Shown piece after piece: positions 7,443-15,091 of a DNA stretch of 64,000 bases. Each line of letters starts with the position of its first letter. The stretch's first letter is position 1. This DNA is from Brevibacillus brevis (GTDB lineage Bacteria; Bacillota; Bacilli; Brevibacillales; Brevibacillaceae). The notes below the pieces were generated by a model. That model worked only from the letters and a program-made list of their open reading frames with translations. It made no database searches and was not told the origin of the DNA. The position numbers were made by a program, and so were the translations under genes. The stretch spans positions 2,914,001 to 2,978,000 of the forward strand of contig NZ_CP030117.1 in assembly GCF_001039275.2 (NCBI RefSeq), written 5' to 3'.

Positions 7443-8291
7443 ATGACTTTTCATCAAAGTCCCCATACGTTTGTCCGACAGGTCAATCTCAAGGTACAGA
7501 ACCTGGATCGCTCCCTGGCTTATTATCAGGAAGTAATCGGATTTAAAATCTTGAACCAATCTGCCACAAAGGCGGAGCTGACTGCTGACGGCAAAACAGT
7601 GCTGCTATCCATCGAACAACTTCATGACGCATTACCGAAACAAAATCATTCGACAGGTTTGTATCATTTCGCGCTTCTACTGCCAAAACGCTCTGATTTG
7701 GCTAGCGTTGTGCGACACTTCTCTGCGTTGAATTTGCGTATCGGGTCTTCGGATCATCTCGTTAGTGAAGCGCTATACTTATCGGACCCGGATGGAAATG
7801 GGATTGAAATTTATGTCGATCGTGATCCTGATCAATGGAGCTGGCATGAAGGTACCGTAGACATGGCAACAGATCCATTGAATTTTACAGATTTGTTGTC
7901 AAATGGGGAACAAACCGCGTGGAAGGGTCTGCCTGCTGGTACCATCATGGGACATATTCATCTGCATGTATCGAGGTTGAATGAAGCTGAACATTTTTAT
8001 ACCAAAGGACTTGGCTTTGAAGTAGTGAACCGATATGGAGCACAAGCACTGTTCATCTCCACTGGAAAGTACCATCATCATATCGGGTTGAATACATGGG
8101 CGGGTGTCGGCGCTCCACCGCCACATCCGAAGAGTCCGGGGCTCGAATCGTTTATCCTGGTGCTTCCGAATGAAAGAGCGAGAAATCAAGTAATCACTCA
8201 GTTAAGAGAGATCGGTGCAAGTGTTCAGGAGGAGAGCGGTCATTTTGTTACGGAGGATCCTTCTGGCAATCTGATTCAACTGCACATATAA
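7443..8291 (+). CDS. VOC-family extradiol dioxygenase, CatE-like
   Basis: 282 residues, ATG 7443 after GAGGAGG. Two vicinal-oxygen-chelate repeats can be seen. The first begins VRQVNLKVQNLDRSLAYYQE and ends YLSDPDGNGIEIYVDR; the second begins MGHIHLHVSRLNEAEHFY and contains KYHHHIGLNTWAG and a terminal TEDPSGNLIQL. The order and length match Bacillus subtilis CatE, a catechol-2,3-dioxygenase linked to quinone and catechol resistance. Candidate metal ligands are the His residues of GHIHLHV and HHHIGLN and a C-terminal acidic residue. It is a single-gene unit with its own promoter and operator. Glyoxalase-like or ring-cleavage activity on another substrate remains possible. Confidence 0.75.
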   Translation: MTFHQSPHTFVRQVNLKVQNLDRSLAYYQEVIGFKILNQSATKAELTADGKTVLLSIEQLHDALPKQNHSTGLYHFALLLPKRSDLASVVRHFSALNLRIGSSDHLVSEALYLSDPDGNGIEIYVDRDPDQWSWHEGTVDMATDPLNFTDLLSNGEQTAWKGLPAGTIMGHIHLHVSRLNEAEHFYTKGLGFEVVNRYGAQALFISTGKYHHHIGLNTWAGVGAPPPHPKSPGLESFILVLPNERARNQVITQLREIGASVQEESGHFVTEDPSGNLIQLHI

Positions 8292-8331
8292 TTGGAAGCC
8301 GCAGGAGAGCTTTCAGCTCGATAAACGAAAA

Positions 8332-8380
8332 CGACCTGTGGGTTGCATGAATGGTTTTCCATCGTGCTACCTACAGGTCG
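8332..8380. terminator. Hairpin between convergent genes
   Basis: CGACCTGTGGGT (8332-8343) pairs with ACCTACAGGTCG (8369-8380), 12 bp with one G-U pair. Read on the minus strand it is followed by a T-rich run, so it mainly ends the minus-strand gene at 8409, and it can stop the plus-strand gene too. Confidence 0.7.
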
Positions 8381-8408
8381 ACTACTTATCTCAGATATTG
8401 ATTAATGA

Positions 8409-9038
8409 TTAGTACTTTCTCGTGAGGATTCGAGAATGCTCTCCGTCTACAGTGATTTCCCAGCCTCTTGGGATTTCATAAGCAAAGGCTGGCGAAGGGT
8501 GCTTGACCGCTTCAATGCTGGATTCAGTAGGGATACTGGTGATATTTACGATTTGTTTTTCATAGAGACTTACATTTACCACGACCCAGCCATATGGTAC
8601 AGGCACCCCGGTACCGACCCATTTATTCTCCAGCTCTTGAGGTTGGTACCGTTTTTTATTCTCATTTCTGATATCGATATAAGCCTGTCTCTTGCTGTTA
8701 TAACCTCGACCGATTTCTACCCAACCAGAAGGGATGTTAAAGCTTAAGCTTCTTTCCACTTGCCCATAATTAGCGCCATTAATATATTTCGCTATTTCAT
8801 ATCCAAGCTGTGTTCCACGATGTGGCTCTTTTTCAATCGAAATCCATCCATTCGGAAAGAACGTGTCGTATGCGACTACTAACGTATCACCGTACTTCCA
8901 GTTTCCATCAAAGATATACTTTTGTGGACGGACGTTAGATTCTTTTCCTTTTCCTACTGCATCTGCTGCTTGTGTCGGAACGATCAGGAATGATGATGCC
9001 AAGACGAGAATACCCAAACTTCTTACCACGTTATTCAT
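8409..9038 (-). CDS. Secreted protein with four P-x-G-W repeats, unknown function
   Basis: 209 residues from ATG 9038, with GGAGGAG eight bases upstream; the frame is open 16 codons further but lacks a ribosome binding site there. The N-terminus is a signal peptide (hydrophobic core GILVLASSFLIV, likely cut after PTQA). The mature part holds four spaced repeats: FPNGWISIEK, IPSGWVEIGR, VPYGWVVVNV and IPRGWEITVD. Each puts a Trp after Gly at the start of a predicted beta strand. I do not recognise the family. The repeats suggest a beta-rich extracellular or wall-facing protein. It stands alone between a convergent hairpin and the ABC-F leader region. Confidence 0.8.
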   Translation of the reverse strand: MNNVVRSLGILVLASSFLIVPTQAADAVGKGKESNVRPQKYIFDGNWKYGDTLVVAYDTFFPNGWISIEKEPHRGTQLGYEIAKYINGANYGQVERSLSFNIPSGWVEIGRGYNSKRQAYIDIRNENKKRYQPQELENKWVGTGVPVPYGWVVVNVSLYEKQIVNITSIPTESSIEAVKHPSPAFAYEIPRGWEITVDGEHSRILTRKY

Positions 9039-9198
9039 AGCGTAACTCCTCCATATGAATGCAATAAGTAAAAAAAAGAATTTCAATAAGCATGAGAATT
9101 CTAAACATTTTTGAAATTTCCTTCTTTTTCTGGAAAAAAATTCTTGTTGATAATCGTCGAGGGAGTCGTGTCGTCGGAATTATAAAAAGTAAAACTTG

Positions 9199-9227
9199 TT
9201 GAAACTAAAAAATGGATATGATACAAT
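9199..9227 (+). promoter_or_regulatory. Sigma-A promoter of the ABC-F gene
   Basis: TTGAAA (9199-9204), 17 bp, TACAAT (9222-9227). Transcription should start near 9234, giving a leader of about 240 nt before the ATG at 9473. Confidence 0.75.
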
Positions 9228-9261
9228 ACTGTTAAATTAATGACGGGAGCTGAAAGGTATA

Positions 9262-9282
9262 ATGGATTCTTTTCTTGCTTAA
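9262..9282 (+). CDS. Possible leader hexapeptide (MDSFLA) upstream of the ABC-F gene
   Basis: ATG 9262 preceded by GAAAGG at 5-base spacing and closed by TAA 9280-9282. It lies about 30 nt into the predicted leader transcript. Short leader peptides that stall ribosomes are typical of ABC-F resistance genes. A second, longer open frame (ATG 9313 to TAG 9441, 42 codons) runs through the attenuator but has no good ribosome binding site. Confidence 0.35.
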   Translation: MDSFLA

Positions 9283-9331
9283 AAAATAAAACAAAAAAGC
9301 GATATCCTTCGCATGTTTTATTCTTTATACG

Positions 9332-9446
9332 CAAGAAAGTTACATTATCTTTTCACTCAATCAATATATCCATATCTAACTCTTTTTGAGTTGGATTTGC
9401 TGTATTTATTTGAGCTACAAGAGAGGGTAACTTTCTTGTAGCTTTT
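9332..9446 (+). promoter_or_regulatory. Transcription attenuator (terminator/anti-terminator) of the ABC-F gene
   Basis: Terminator: AGCTACAAGA (9413-9422) pairs with TCTTGTAGCT (9434-9443), followed by TTTTCTATTTTT. Anti-terminator: CAAGAAAGTTAC (9332-9343) is an exact 12-nt complement of GTAACTTTCTTG (9427-9438), which contains the loop and most of the terminator's 3' arm. The two pairings exclude each other. A small AACTC-TTTTT-GAGTT hairpin lies between. This is the architecture of antibiotic-inducible ABC-F leaders, where a stalled ribosome shifts the fold to read-through. Confidence 0.75.
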
Positions 9447-9472
9447 CTATTTTTATACAGGAGGTTGATTGT

Positions 9473-10954
9473 ATGTCATTAATCAATGTAAATAACTTAA
9501 CGTTTGCCTATGAAGGCAGTTTCGATAATATTTTTGAAAACGTGAGCTTCCAAATCGATACGGATTGGAAATTGGGCTTTACGGGAAGAAACGGGAGGGG
9601 GAAGACGACCTTTCTCAACCTGTTGCTTGGTAAATATGAATACAGCGGAAAGATTAGTGCTCATGTCAGCTTTGAATACTTTCCTTTCCAAGTCGAGAAC
9701 AAAGAATATCTGACCATTGATATCGTTCAAGACATTGTCCCGGATTATCAGCTATGGGAATTAATGCGCGAGTTCTCCCTCTTAAAGGTTTCAGAGGATG
9801 TTCTGTATCGTCCCTTTGAATCTTTGTCTAACGGGGAGCAAACGAAAGTAATGTTAGCCGCCTTGTTTCTAAAGGAAAACAGTTTTTTGTTAATTGATGA
9901 GCCAACCAATCACCTCGATATGCATGCAAGGGAGCTCGTCAGTGATTATCTCCATTCCAAAAACGGTTATATTTTGGTGTCTCACGACCGAGCATTTCTA
10001 GACAATTGTGTCGATCACATCTTGTCCATCAACAAGACGAACATCGAGGTGCAAAAAGGGAATTTCTCTGATTGGTGGGAAAATAAACAGAGACAGGATA
10101 ACTATGAACTCGCTGAGAATGAGAAGCTCAAAAAAGACATTAAACGCTTGTCGGACGCAGCCAAACGTACAAGCAACTGGTCGGACGCTGTGGAAAAGAC
10201 GAAAAATGGAACATTGAATTCCGGTTCCAAAATAGACAAAGGGTATGTTGGCCACAAGGCTGCGAAAATGATGAAGCGCTCCAAATCGATGGAGCAAAGG
10301 CAGCAATCCGCCATTGATGAAAAGTCGAAGCTGCTGAAAAACATTGAAAACCAGGAGAGCTTAAAGATTGCACAGCTTGCTTATCATAAAAATCAACTGG
10401 CCGAACTGGAGAAGGTCTCGATTTATTACGGAGAGAAGCTAGTTTGTTCAGATGTCAACTTTACGATTGAGCAGGGAGAGCGTATAGCGCTGGCAGGTAA
10501 GAACGGTTCAGGAAAATCCAGCATTCTCAAGCTCATTTGTGGGGAGAACATCCAACATACGGGGACCTTCCGAAAGGGGAGTCAATTGAAAATCTCGTAT
10601 GTTTCTCAAGACACTTCCCATCTAAAGGGCAATCTCACTGACTTTGCGCGAGACAACGGGATCGAAGAGAGCTTGTTCAAATCAATTCTGCGCAAGCTGG
10701 ACTTTTCCCGCGTGCAATTTGAGAAGGATATCTCCGCTTTTAGTGGCGGACAGAAGAAGAAAGTACTCATTGCGAAAAGTCTTTGCGAGAAAGCACATCT
10801 TCATATTTGGGATGAGCCGCTAAACTTTATTGACGTCATTTCTCGCATGCAAATTGAAGAGCTGCTCCTGGAACACTCGCCAACAATTCTTTTTGTGGAG
10901 CATGACAGGGAATTTTGCAATAACATCGCTACAAAGATCGTTGAACTATACTAG
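9473..10954 (+). CDS. ABC-F ribosome protection protein, Lsa/Vga-like
   Basis: 493 residues, ATG 9473 after GGAGG. Two ATP-binding cassettes in one chain without membrane segments: Walker A GRNGRGKTT (38-46), signature SLSNGEQ, Walker B LLIDEPTNHLD, a Lys/Glu-rich linker with GHKAAKMMKRSK, then Walker A GKNGSGKSS (342-350), signature FSGGQKKK and Walker B HIWDEPLNFID. The LIDEPTNHLD and IWDEPLNFID pair and the overall length fit the Lsa group, which frees ribosomes from lincosamides, streptogramin A and pleuromutilins. The attenuator upstream supports drug induction. Specificity depends on the linker tip and cannot be read here. It is the only intact ABC-F gene in the window; a broken one lies at 52759. 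Confidence 0.88.
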   Translation: MSLINVNNLTFAYEGSFDNIFENVSFQIDTDWKLGFTGRNGRGKTTFLNLLLGKYEYSGKISAHVSFEYFPFQVENKEYLTIDIVQDIVPDYQLWELMREFSLLKVSEDVLYRPFESLSNGEQTKVMLAALFLKENSFLLIDEPTNHLDMHARELVSDYLHSKNGYILVSHDRAFLDNCVDHILSINKTNIEVQKGNFSDWWENKQRQDNYELAENEKLKKDIKRLSDAAKRTSNWSDAVEKTKNGTLNSGSKIDKGYVGHKAAKMMKRSKSMEQRQQSAIDEKSKLLKNIENQESLKIAQLAYHKNQLAELEKVSIYYGEKLVCSDVNFTIEQGERIALAGKNGSGKSSILKLICGENIQHTGTFRKGSQLKISYVSQDTSHLKGNLTDFARDNGIEESLFKSILRKLDFSRVQFEKDISAFSGGQKKKVLIAKSLCEKAHLHIWDEPLNFIDVISRMQIEELLLEHSPTILFVEHDREFCNNIATKIVELY

Positions 10955-10973
10955 GACGAAAAGTGTCTAAAAG

Positions 10974-11018
10974 AAGGAAGGTGGGGAGAACCGTTTCGTT
11001 TTCCTCACCTTCCTTTTT
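10974..11018 (+). terminator. Intrinsic terminator of the ABC-F gene
   Basis: AAGGAAGGTG (10974-10983) pairs with CACCTTCCTT (11006-11015), followed by a T-run. Confidence 0.85.
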
Positions 11019-11130
11019 CGTAGGAGGTCAGGGACTGTTCGTAAGGAAAATTGAGCAATCGAGAAGAAATAGTAAGCAGCGAAATGTGGTAGTTTTTAGA
11101 TAATACTTTTAAAAGAATGGCGGAGATCCA

Positions 11131-11721
11131 ATGGGGAAAATAATTGCAAATGTAAGCAGTACATTAAATGGTATCTATACTGGGCCGACAGGAGAAGAAG
11201 ATAATATGGTAAGCTGGGCATTGCCTGGAATCATCGACGCCACAGATGACGGTCTTGCGTTATTCCAGAGGGTTGACGCCATCTTGATGGGGCGAGTCAC
11301 CTATGAAGGCTTTTCAAGCTATTGGCCGTTCCAAGAGGGAGATTGGGCTGATGCGATAAATAAGACTCAAAAGTTTGTAGCAACCAATAATAGTGAGCTT
11401 ACGGAAGTTCATTGGGGTGACTACGGCAATACGATTACACTCCTTCATTCTGATGTCATGACCAAAATAAAAGAGCTTAAAACACAAATCAAGGGTGATA
11501 TCATTGTTCCTGCTAGCGCGGGCCTTGTTCAAGGTTTGATCCATGCTGATTTACTTGATGAACTCCGAATGATTATTCATCCGGTGTTATTGGGCAGCGG
11601 CAAACATTACTTTGACAACATTCATACACGTCACGACATGAAGTTGATAGAAACGAAGCTTTACGGAAAAAGTGGTTCCATACAACTACGATATGAGATC
11701 GGAAAGGCACAAGCAGAATAA
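11131..11721 (+). CDS. RibD C-terminal/DHFR-fold reductase family protein
   Basis: 196 residues, ATG 11131 after GGCGGAGA. The start MGKIIANVSSTLNGIYTGP, the central ILMGRVTYEGF and the C-terminal LLDELRMIIHPVLLGSGKHYF are the three hallmarks of the RibD_C family, which shares the dihydrofolate reductase fold and binds NADPH. Members of this stand-alone group (such as Bacillus YyaP) have no proven substrate; they are not the folate enzyme. Single-gene unit with a terminator on each side. Confidence 0.85.
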   Translation: MGKIIANVSSTLNGIYTGPTGEEDNMVSWALPGIIDATDDGLALFQRVDAILMGRVTYEGFSSYWPFQEGDWADAINKTQKFVATNNSELTEVHWGDYGNTITLLHSDVMTKIKELKTQIKGDIIVPASAGLVQGLIHADLLDELRMIIHPVLLGSGKHYFDNIHTRHDMKLIETKLYGKSGSIQLRYEIGKAQAE

Positions 11722-11732
11722 AAAAGGTTTTT

Positions 11733-11778
11733 GTCCAATTTCTCAATTTCATGGATGGAGAAATTGGACTTTTTGGTT
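11733..11778 (+). terminator. Intrinsic terminator after the RibD-like gene
   Basis: GTCCAATTTCTC (11733-11744) pairs perfectly with GAGAAATTGGAC (11758-11769), followed by TTTTT. It lies between convergent genes. Confidence 0.88.
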
Positions 11779-11784
11779 TTTACA

Positions 11785-12750
11785 CTAATTCGTTCGTAAA
11801 GCAGGGTATACGAAAGCCTTTAACGTAACACCCGTAAAGGAACATCCAGAAGCCTTTGGATGACCGCCACCACCGTAATGCTGGGCAATCACAGACAGAT
11901 TCACGTCTTCTCGAATGGTTCGAAAGCTAATTCTACCTTTTCCAGGATCAAGCATCGCGACGAAATCAATCATCTCCGCATTTTTACATAAGAAATTACC
12001 TGTCGTGGAGTGATATTGCTCGAGGAAAACCACGCCCACTTGATACGTTTTTGGCTCGTCTAAATCAATTTCAACCGGAATCAGCTTCATTTGCTTCAGC
12101 TTTTTTTGCTCAAATTCATCGATTCGTTTTTCTTCTGTATAGATGAGGATCGATTCTACTTCGTCAAATACGAATTGATCTGTATGAGCACCTTCACCAC
12201 GCAAGCGCCCCAGCACATTTTGAACAAACGTGTCTCGCTCGACCATATAGAATAAAATGTTCAGTTGATTGGCTTGTACAGTACCGGTTGCATCCCAGTC
12301 CCACGTATCAAAGGCACGAACCAGCTCCACATAGTCAGAGAGAACGCTAGTTGGAATCAGATATCCCTGCTTTACCAGGTAATCATAATAGAGGCTCGTT
12401 GCCGAAGTCTTTTTCCCTGATTCTTCCGTAATAACCTTTGCCCATTCGTACTTGGAGGCCAATGGCAAGGCGGTTGGATGATGATCGATCAAGACAAACG
12501 CATGACCCTGATCGATCTTTTTCTGAATGAGCGTTGCGACCTCGTCATTGACACTTACATCGGTAATTACGACATACATATCGGGGGTGAGTTCTTCTTC
12601 GATAAACTTTTGTACGTCTTGATTGACAGTGTAAGGAGTTACCCCGCGGGAATCGACTTCTTGCTTGGAAAAAGCAATTTGACTCAGTATCGCACAGGAT
12701 ACGCCATCCAAGTCCTTATCACTGAAGTGAATGATTTTTTGATGATTCAT
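11785..12750 (-). CDS. DHH-family phosphoesterase (DHH plus DHHA1 domains)
   Basis: 321 residues from ATG 12750, chosen for AAGGAG just upstream and because FSDKDLDGVSCA then falls near the N-terminus, as is usual. DHH motifs: DKDLDG (metal site), VITDVSVND, and LIDHHPTALP with the naming DHH. The C-terminal DHHA1 domain ends HYGGGGHPKASGCSF, the phosphate-binding glycine motif. The family degrades nanoRNA, pAp or cyclic dinucleotide products. It differs from classical NrnA by its longer middle part, so the substrate is open. It reads away from the sigma-54 activator upstream with an 86-bp gap and may be co-transcribed with it. Confidence 0.82.
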   Translation of the reverse strand: MNHQKIIHFSDKDLDGVSCAILSQIAFSKQEVDSRGVTPYTVNQDVQKFIEEELTPDMYVVITDVSVNDEVATLIQKKIDQGHAFVLIDHHPTALPLASKYEWAKVITEESGKKTSATSLYYDYLVKQGYLIPTSVLSDYVELVRAFDTWDWDATGTVQANQLNILFYMVERDTFVQNVLGRLRGEGAHTDQFVFDEVESILIYTEEKRIDEFEQKKLKQMKLIPVEIDLDEPKTYQVGVVFLEQYHSTTGNFLCKNAEMIDFVAMLDPGKGRISFRTIREDVNLSVIAQHYGGGGHPKASGCSFTGVTLKAFVYPALRTN

Positions 12751-12836
12751 TGGGCATCTCCTTATGAATTGAGTCCAGATTTCGTAGTTCACTACCATAA
12801 ATCATTTTTCCCAGGACCGCAATAGATAGACCATCT

Positions 12837-14852
12837 TTATTTCAATACCCTCAATCCAGCATCGGTTAACCTCGTCCCAAAAGGCCCCCGGCTTTTTACA
12901 ATATATCCACGCGATTCAAGTACATCCAATCTGCTGCGAATCTGCTGCTCGCTCAGTGGCTTTGCCCAATCCTTGCTCATCTCGGTTATTCTCCGTCGAT
13001 TTGGCCTTTCGCCACGTTCAGCGATGGTTTGAATACTCCGTAAGATAAGCAGCAGCTCGTCTTCTTCATCAGGAATGACCGGCGCTTCGGTATGTGAATG
13101 ATCGCTTTTTAAAAAGCTATTTTCCCACGGCATGTCCTTAATTTGGATGATATCCTCGTCACAGACAGCCAGCATGTAATCGATGGTGTTCTTTAACTCC
13201 CGCACATTTCCAAACCACGGTAGGGTAGTGAGCCTCTCGATGACTTCCGGCTTGATAGTCACTTGTGGGTGTACGCTTTGTCGGATAAAATGCCGAACGA
13301 GCAGCGGGATGTCATCGGTTCGAGTTCGCAGGGAGGGGAGATCGACAAAGAGAACACGTAGCCGATGATACAAATCTTCCCGAAAAGTTCCTTGTTCGAT
13401 CATATGCAGCAAATTTTTGTTAGTGGCAGCAATGATCCGAACATCGATTGGAATGATTTGGCTTCCCCCGATGCGCATAATCTCTTTTTCCTGCAGGACC
13501 CGCAGAAGTCGTGCCTGTAGCTTCAGGCTACTGTCACCGATTTCGTCCAAAAAGATCGTGCCGCCGTTTGCTTGCTCGAACAAGCCAACTTTTCCACCTT
13601 TTTTAGCCCCTGTGAATGCACCGTCATCATAGCCGAACAGCTCGCTTTCCATCAAATCCTCAGAAATGGCGCTGAAATTGACAGCGAGAAACGGCCTCTT
13701 ATCCCGCAGCGATGCGTTGTGGATGGCACTCGCAAAAAGTTCCTTGCCCGTGCCGCTCTCTCCTTGGATCAGGAGGGTGAGGTCTGTTTTTGCCAGTTTT
13801 TTTGCCTTTTCCTTTGTGCGCGTGAGGATTGAGCTTTCCCCAATCATATCGTCAAATGTGTATTTGGCCACAAAGCCTTTCTTTTTCAATTCGGAGCGCA
13901 GCGATCTTTCCAACTCGATTGTCTTTCTCGCATTCTTGAACGTAGCGACGAGTGATTGGTCATTGTTTAAAGGGAAGCGGTGAACAATGACTTCAACCTC
14001 ACCGAACGTAAACCAGCGATCCTCTTCCTGTGAGAGGGCAAATAAAAAGTCGATGAGCTCAGGATGATCCATGACATCACGAATATGTCTGCCAATAACA
14101 CGCTTGGCAGAGACACCGAGCAGAAGGCCGAGCTCCTCATTGAAGACCGTGATCTTGCCATCTTGCGTAATTGTCAAGATCCCGTCGTTTACGCCATCCA
14201 GCACCTCATTCAAATGCTTATTCAAATCTGTGGCTATCTGGTTGGCATCAGCCAGCCGCTTGCTCAATTGAATGATTTTACGCAAATAGCGCTGAGAGAT
14301 CACGTCTCCTGGCCCGTTCAGTTGGAAATGGTCGAGTATTTGATGAATCGTCGAGATGTCCATCAGGCGGGGACCGATACTCACTACATCTTGAACATGG
14401 TCAGGGATTAGCTCGAACGCCCCTGGTGTCACTGCGAGATCAATTATTTCTACGTGCGGAATGCCGGGATAATACGGTATGTAATGAATGTGGTCAATCC
14501 CCAGCTTTTTCAGTGATTCAATGGACTCCAAACATGTTTCTAAGGAGTCATTGACGTAATAAGCTTTGGTTCCAACTGGTAAGTATAAGAGCCTGTCGAT
14601 GTTTTCGTAATTGATGATCCTATTGGCGATGATGAGTTTGCAATTTGTTCCAAGGCATGCTCTTATTTTTGGCTCTTCTAATACGAGCGGGTGGGAGAGG
14701 ACGACCAATTGATTATGAAGGGTTGTTGGAAGTTCCTCCTCGACGGAATAACTACTCATCCGCACATACCCGTCCATAATCTCCTGAAGTTGATTGACAA
14801 GCGCGATTCGGGTGTCTTTGCTGCCAGCTAGTAAAATGAATTCGTTCATCAT
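12837..14852 (-). CDS. Sigma-54-dependent transcriptional activator (PAS and AAA+ domains)
   Basis: 671 residues, ATG 14852 with GAGGAAGG upstream. Residues 1-200 form an unassigned sensory region. A PAS-like domain (about 205-300, VNDGILTITQDGKITVFNEE) follows. The AAA+ domain has Walker A GESGTGKE near 363, the sigma-54 contact loop GAFTGA near 411, Walker B GGTIFLDEIGD and the arginine-finger region FREDLYHRL. The C-terminus has a winged-helix-like end (RITEMSKDWAK...LESRGYIVKSRGPFG) instead of the usual Fis helix-turn-helix. It is divergent from the peptide-transport operon, which has a -24/-12 promoter, so it most likely activates that operon. Cluster A's sigma-54 promoter is a possible second target. 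Confidence 0.9.
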   Translation of the reverse strand: MMNEFILLAGSKDTRIALVNQLQEIMDGYVRMSSYSVEEELPTTLHNQLVVLSHPLVLEEPKIRACLGTNCKLIIANRIINYENIDRLLYLPVGTKAYYVNDSLETCLESIESLKKLGIDHIHYIPYYPGIPHVEIIDLAVTPGAFELIPDHVQDVVSIGPRLMDISTIHQILDHFQLNGPGDVISQRYLRKIIQLSKRLADANQIATDLNKHLNEVLDGVNDGILTITQDGKITVFNEELGLLLGVSAKRVIGRHIRDVMDHPELIDFLFALSQEEDRWFTFGEVEVIVHRFPLNNDQSLVATFKNARKTIELERSLRSELKKKGFVAKYTFDDMIGESSILTRTKEKAKKLAKTDLTLLIQGESGTGKELFASAIHNASLRDKRPFLAVNFSAISEDLMESELFGYDDGAFTGAKKGGKVGLFEQANGGTIFLDEIGDSSLKLQARLLRVLQEKEIMRIGGSQIIPIDVRIIAATNKNLLHMIEQGTFREDLYHRLRVLFVDLPSLRTRTDDIPLLVRHFIRQSVHPQVTIKPEVIERLTTLPWFGNVRELKNTIDYMLAVCDEDIIQIKDMPWENSFLKSDHSHTEAPVIPDEEDELLLILRSIQTIAERGERPNRRRITEMSKDWAKPLSEQQIRSRLDVLESRGYIVKSRGPFGTRLTDAGLRVLK

Positions 14853-14867
14853 GCCTTCCTCGCTTTT

Positions 14868-14911
14868 GGTTATTTGGGTGTGTTTGGTTGAATTAATTGC
14901 AAGAAATAACC
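14868..14911. promoter_or_regulatory. Inverted repeat, candidate activator binding site
   Basis: GGTTATTT (14868-14875) and AAATAACC (14904-14911) are perfect reverse complements about 120-160 bp upstream of the sigma-54 promoter, the usual distance for enhancer sites. A further TTTGGTT/AACCAAA pair lies in the same stretch. Confidence 0.45.
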
Positions 14912-15026
14912 GAATATTCTATATCGTAAACCAAATAGTATTTCATTGCACGATTAATTGATGGAGAAAACCAGCAAATATCAACGGTTCAGGACGAGGA
15001 AGCAGCATAGACTGCTCCCTATTTTT

Positions 15027-15044
15027 TTGGCATAGATCATGCTA
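15027..15044 (+). promoter_or_regulatory. Sigma-54 (-24/-12) promoter of the peptide-transport operon
   Basis: TTGGCATAGATCATGCTA has GG at 15029-15030 and GC at 15041-15042 with ten bases between. It lies 50 bp before the GTG start of the binding-protein gene. A small GC-rich hairpin followed by T's (about 15000-15028) sits immediately upstream and may insulate it from read-through. Confidence 0.8.
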
Positions 15045-15091
15045 ATTAATTCAGTAGTTTCACTTCATTAATAGAAAGGGGAGAGATTTAC

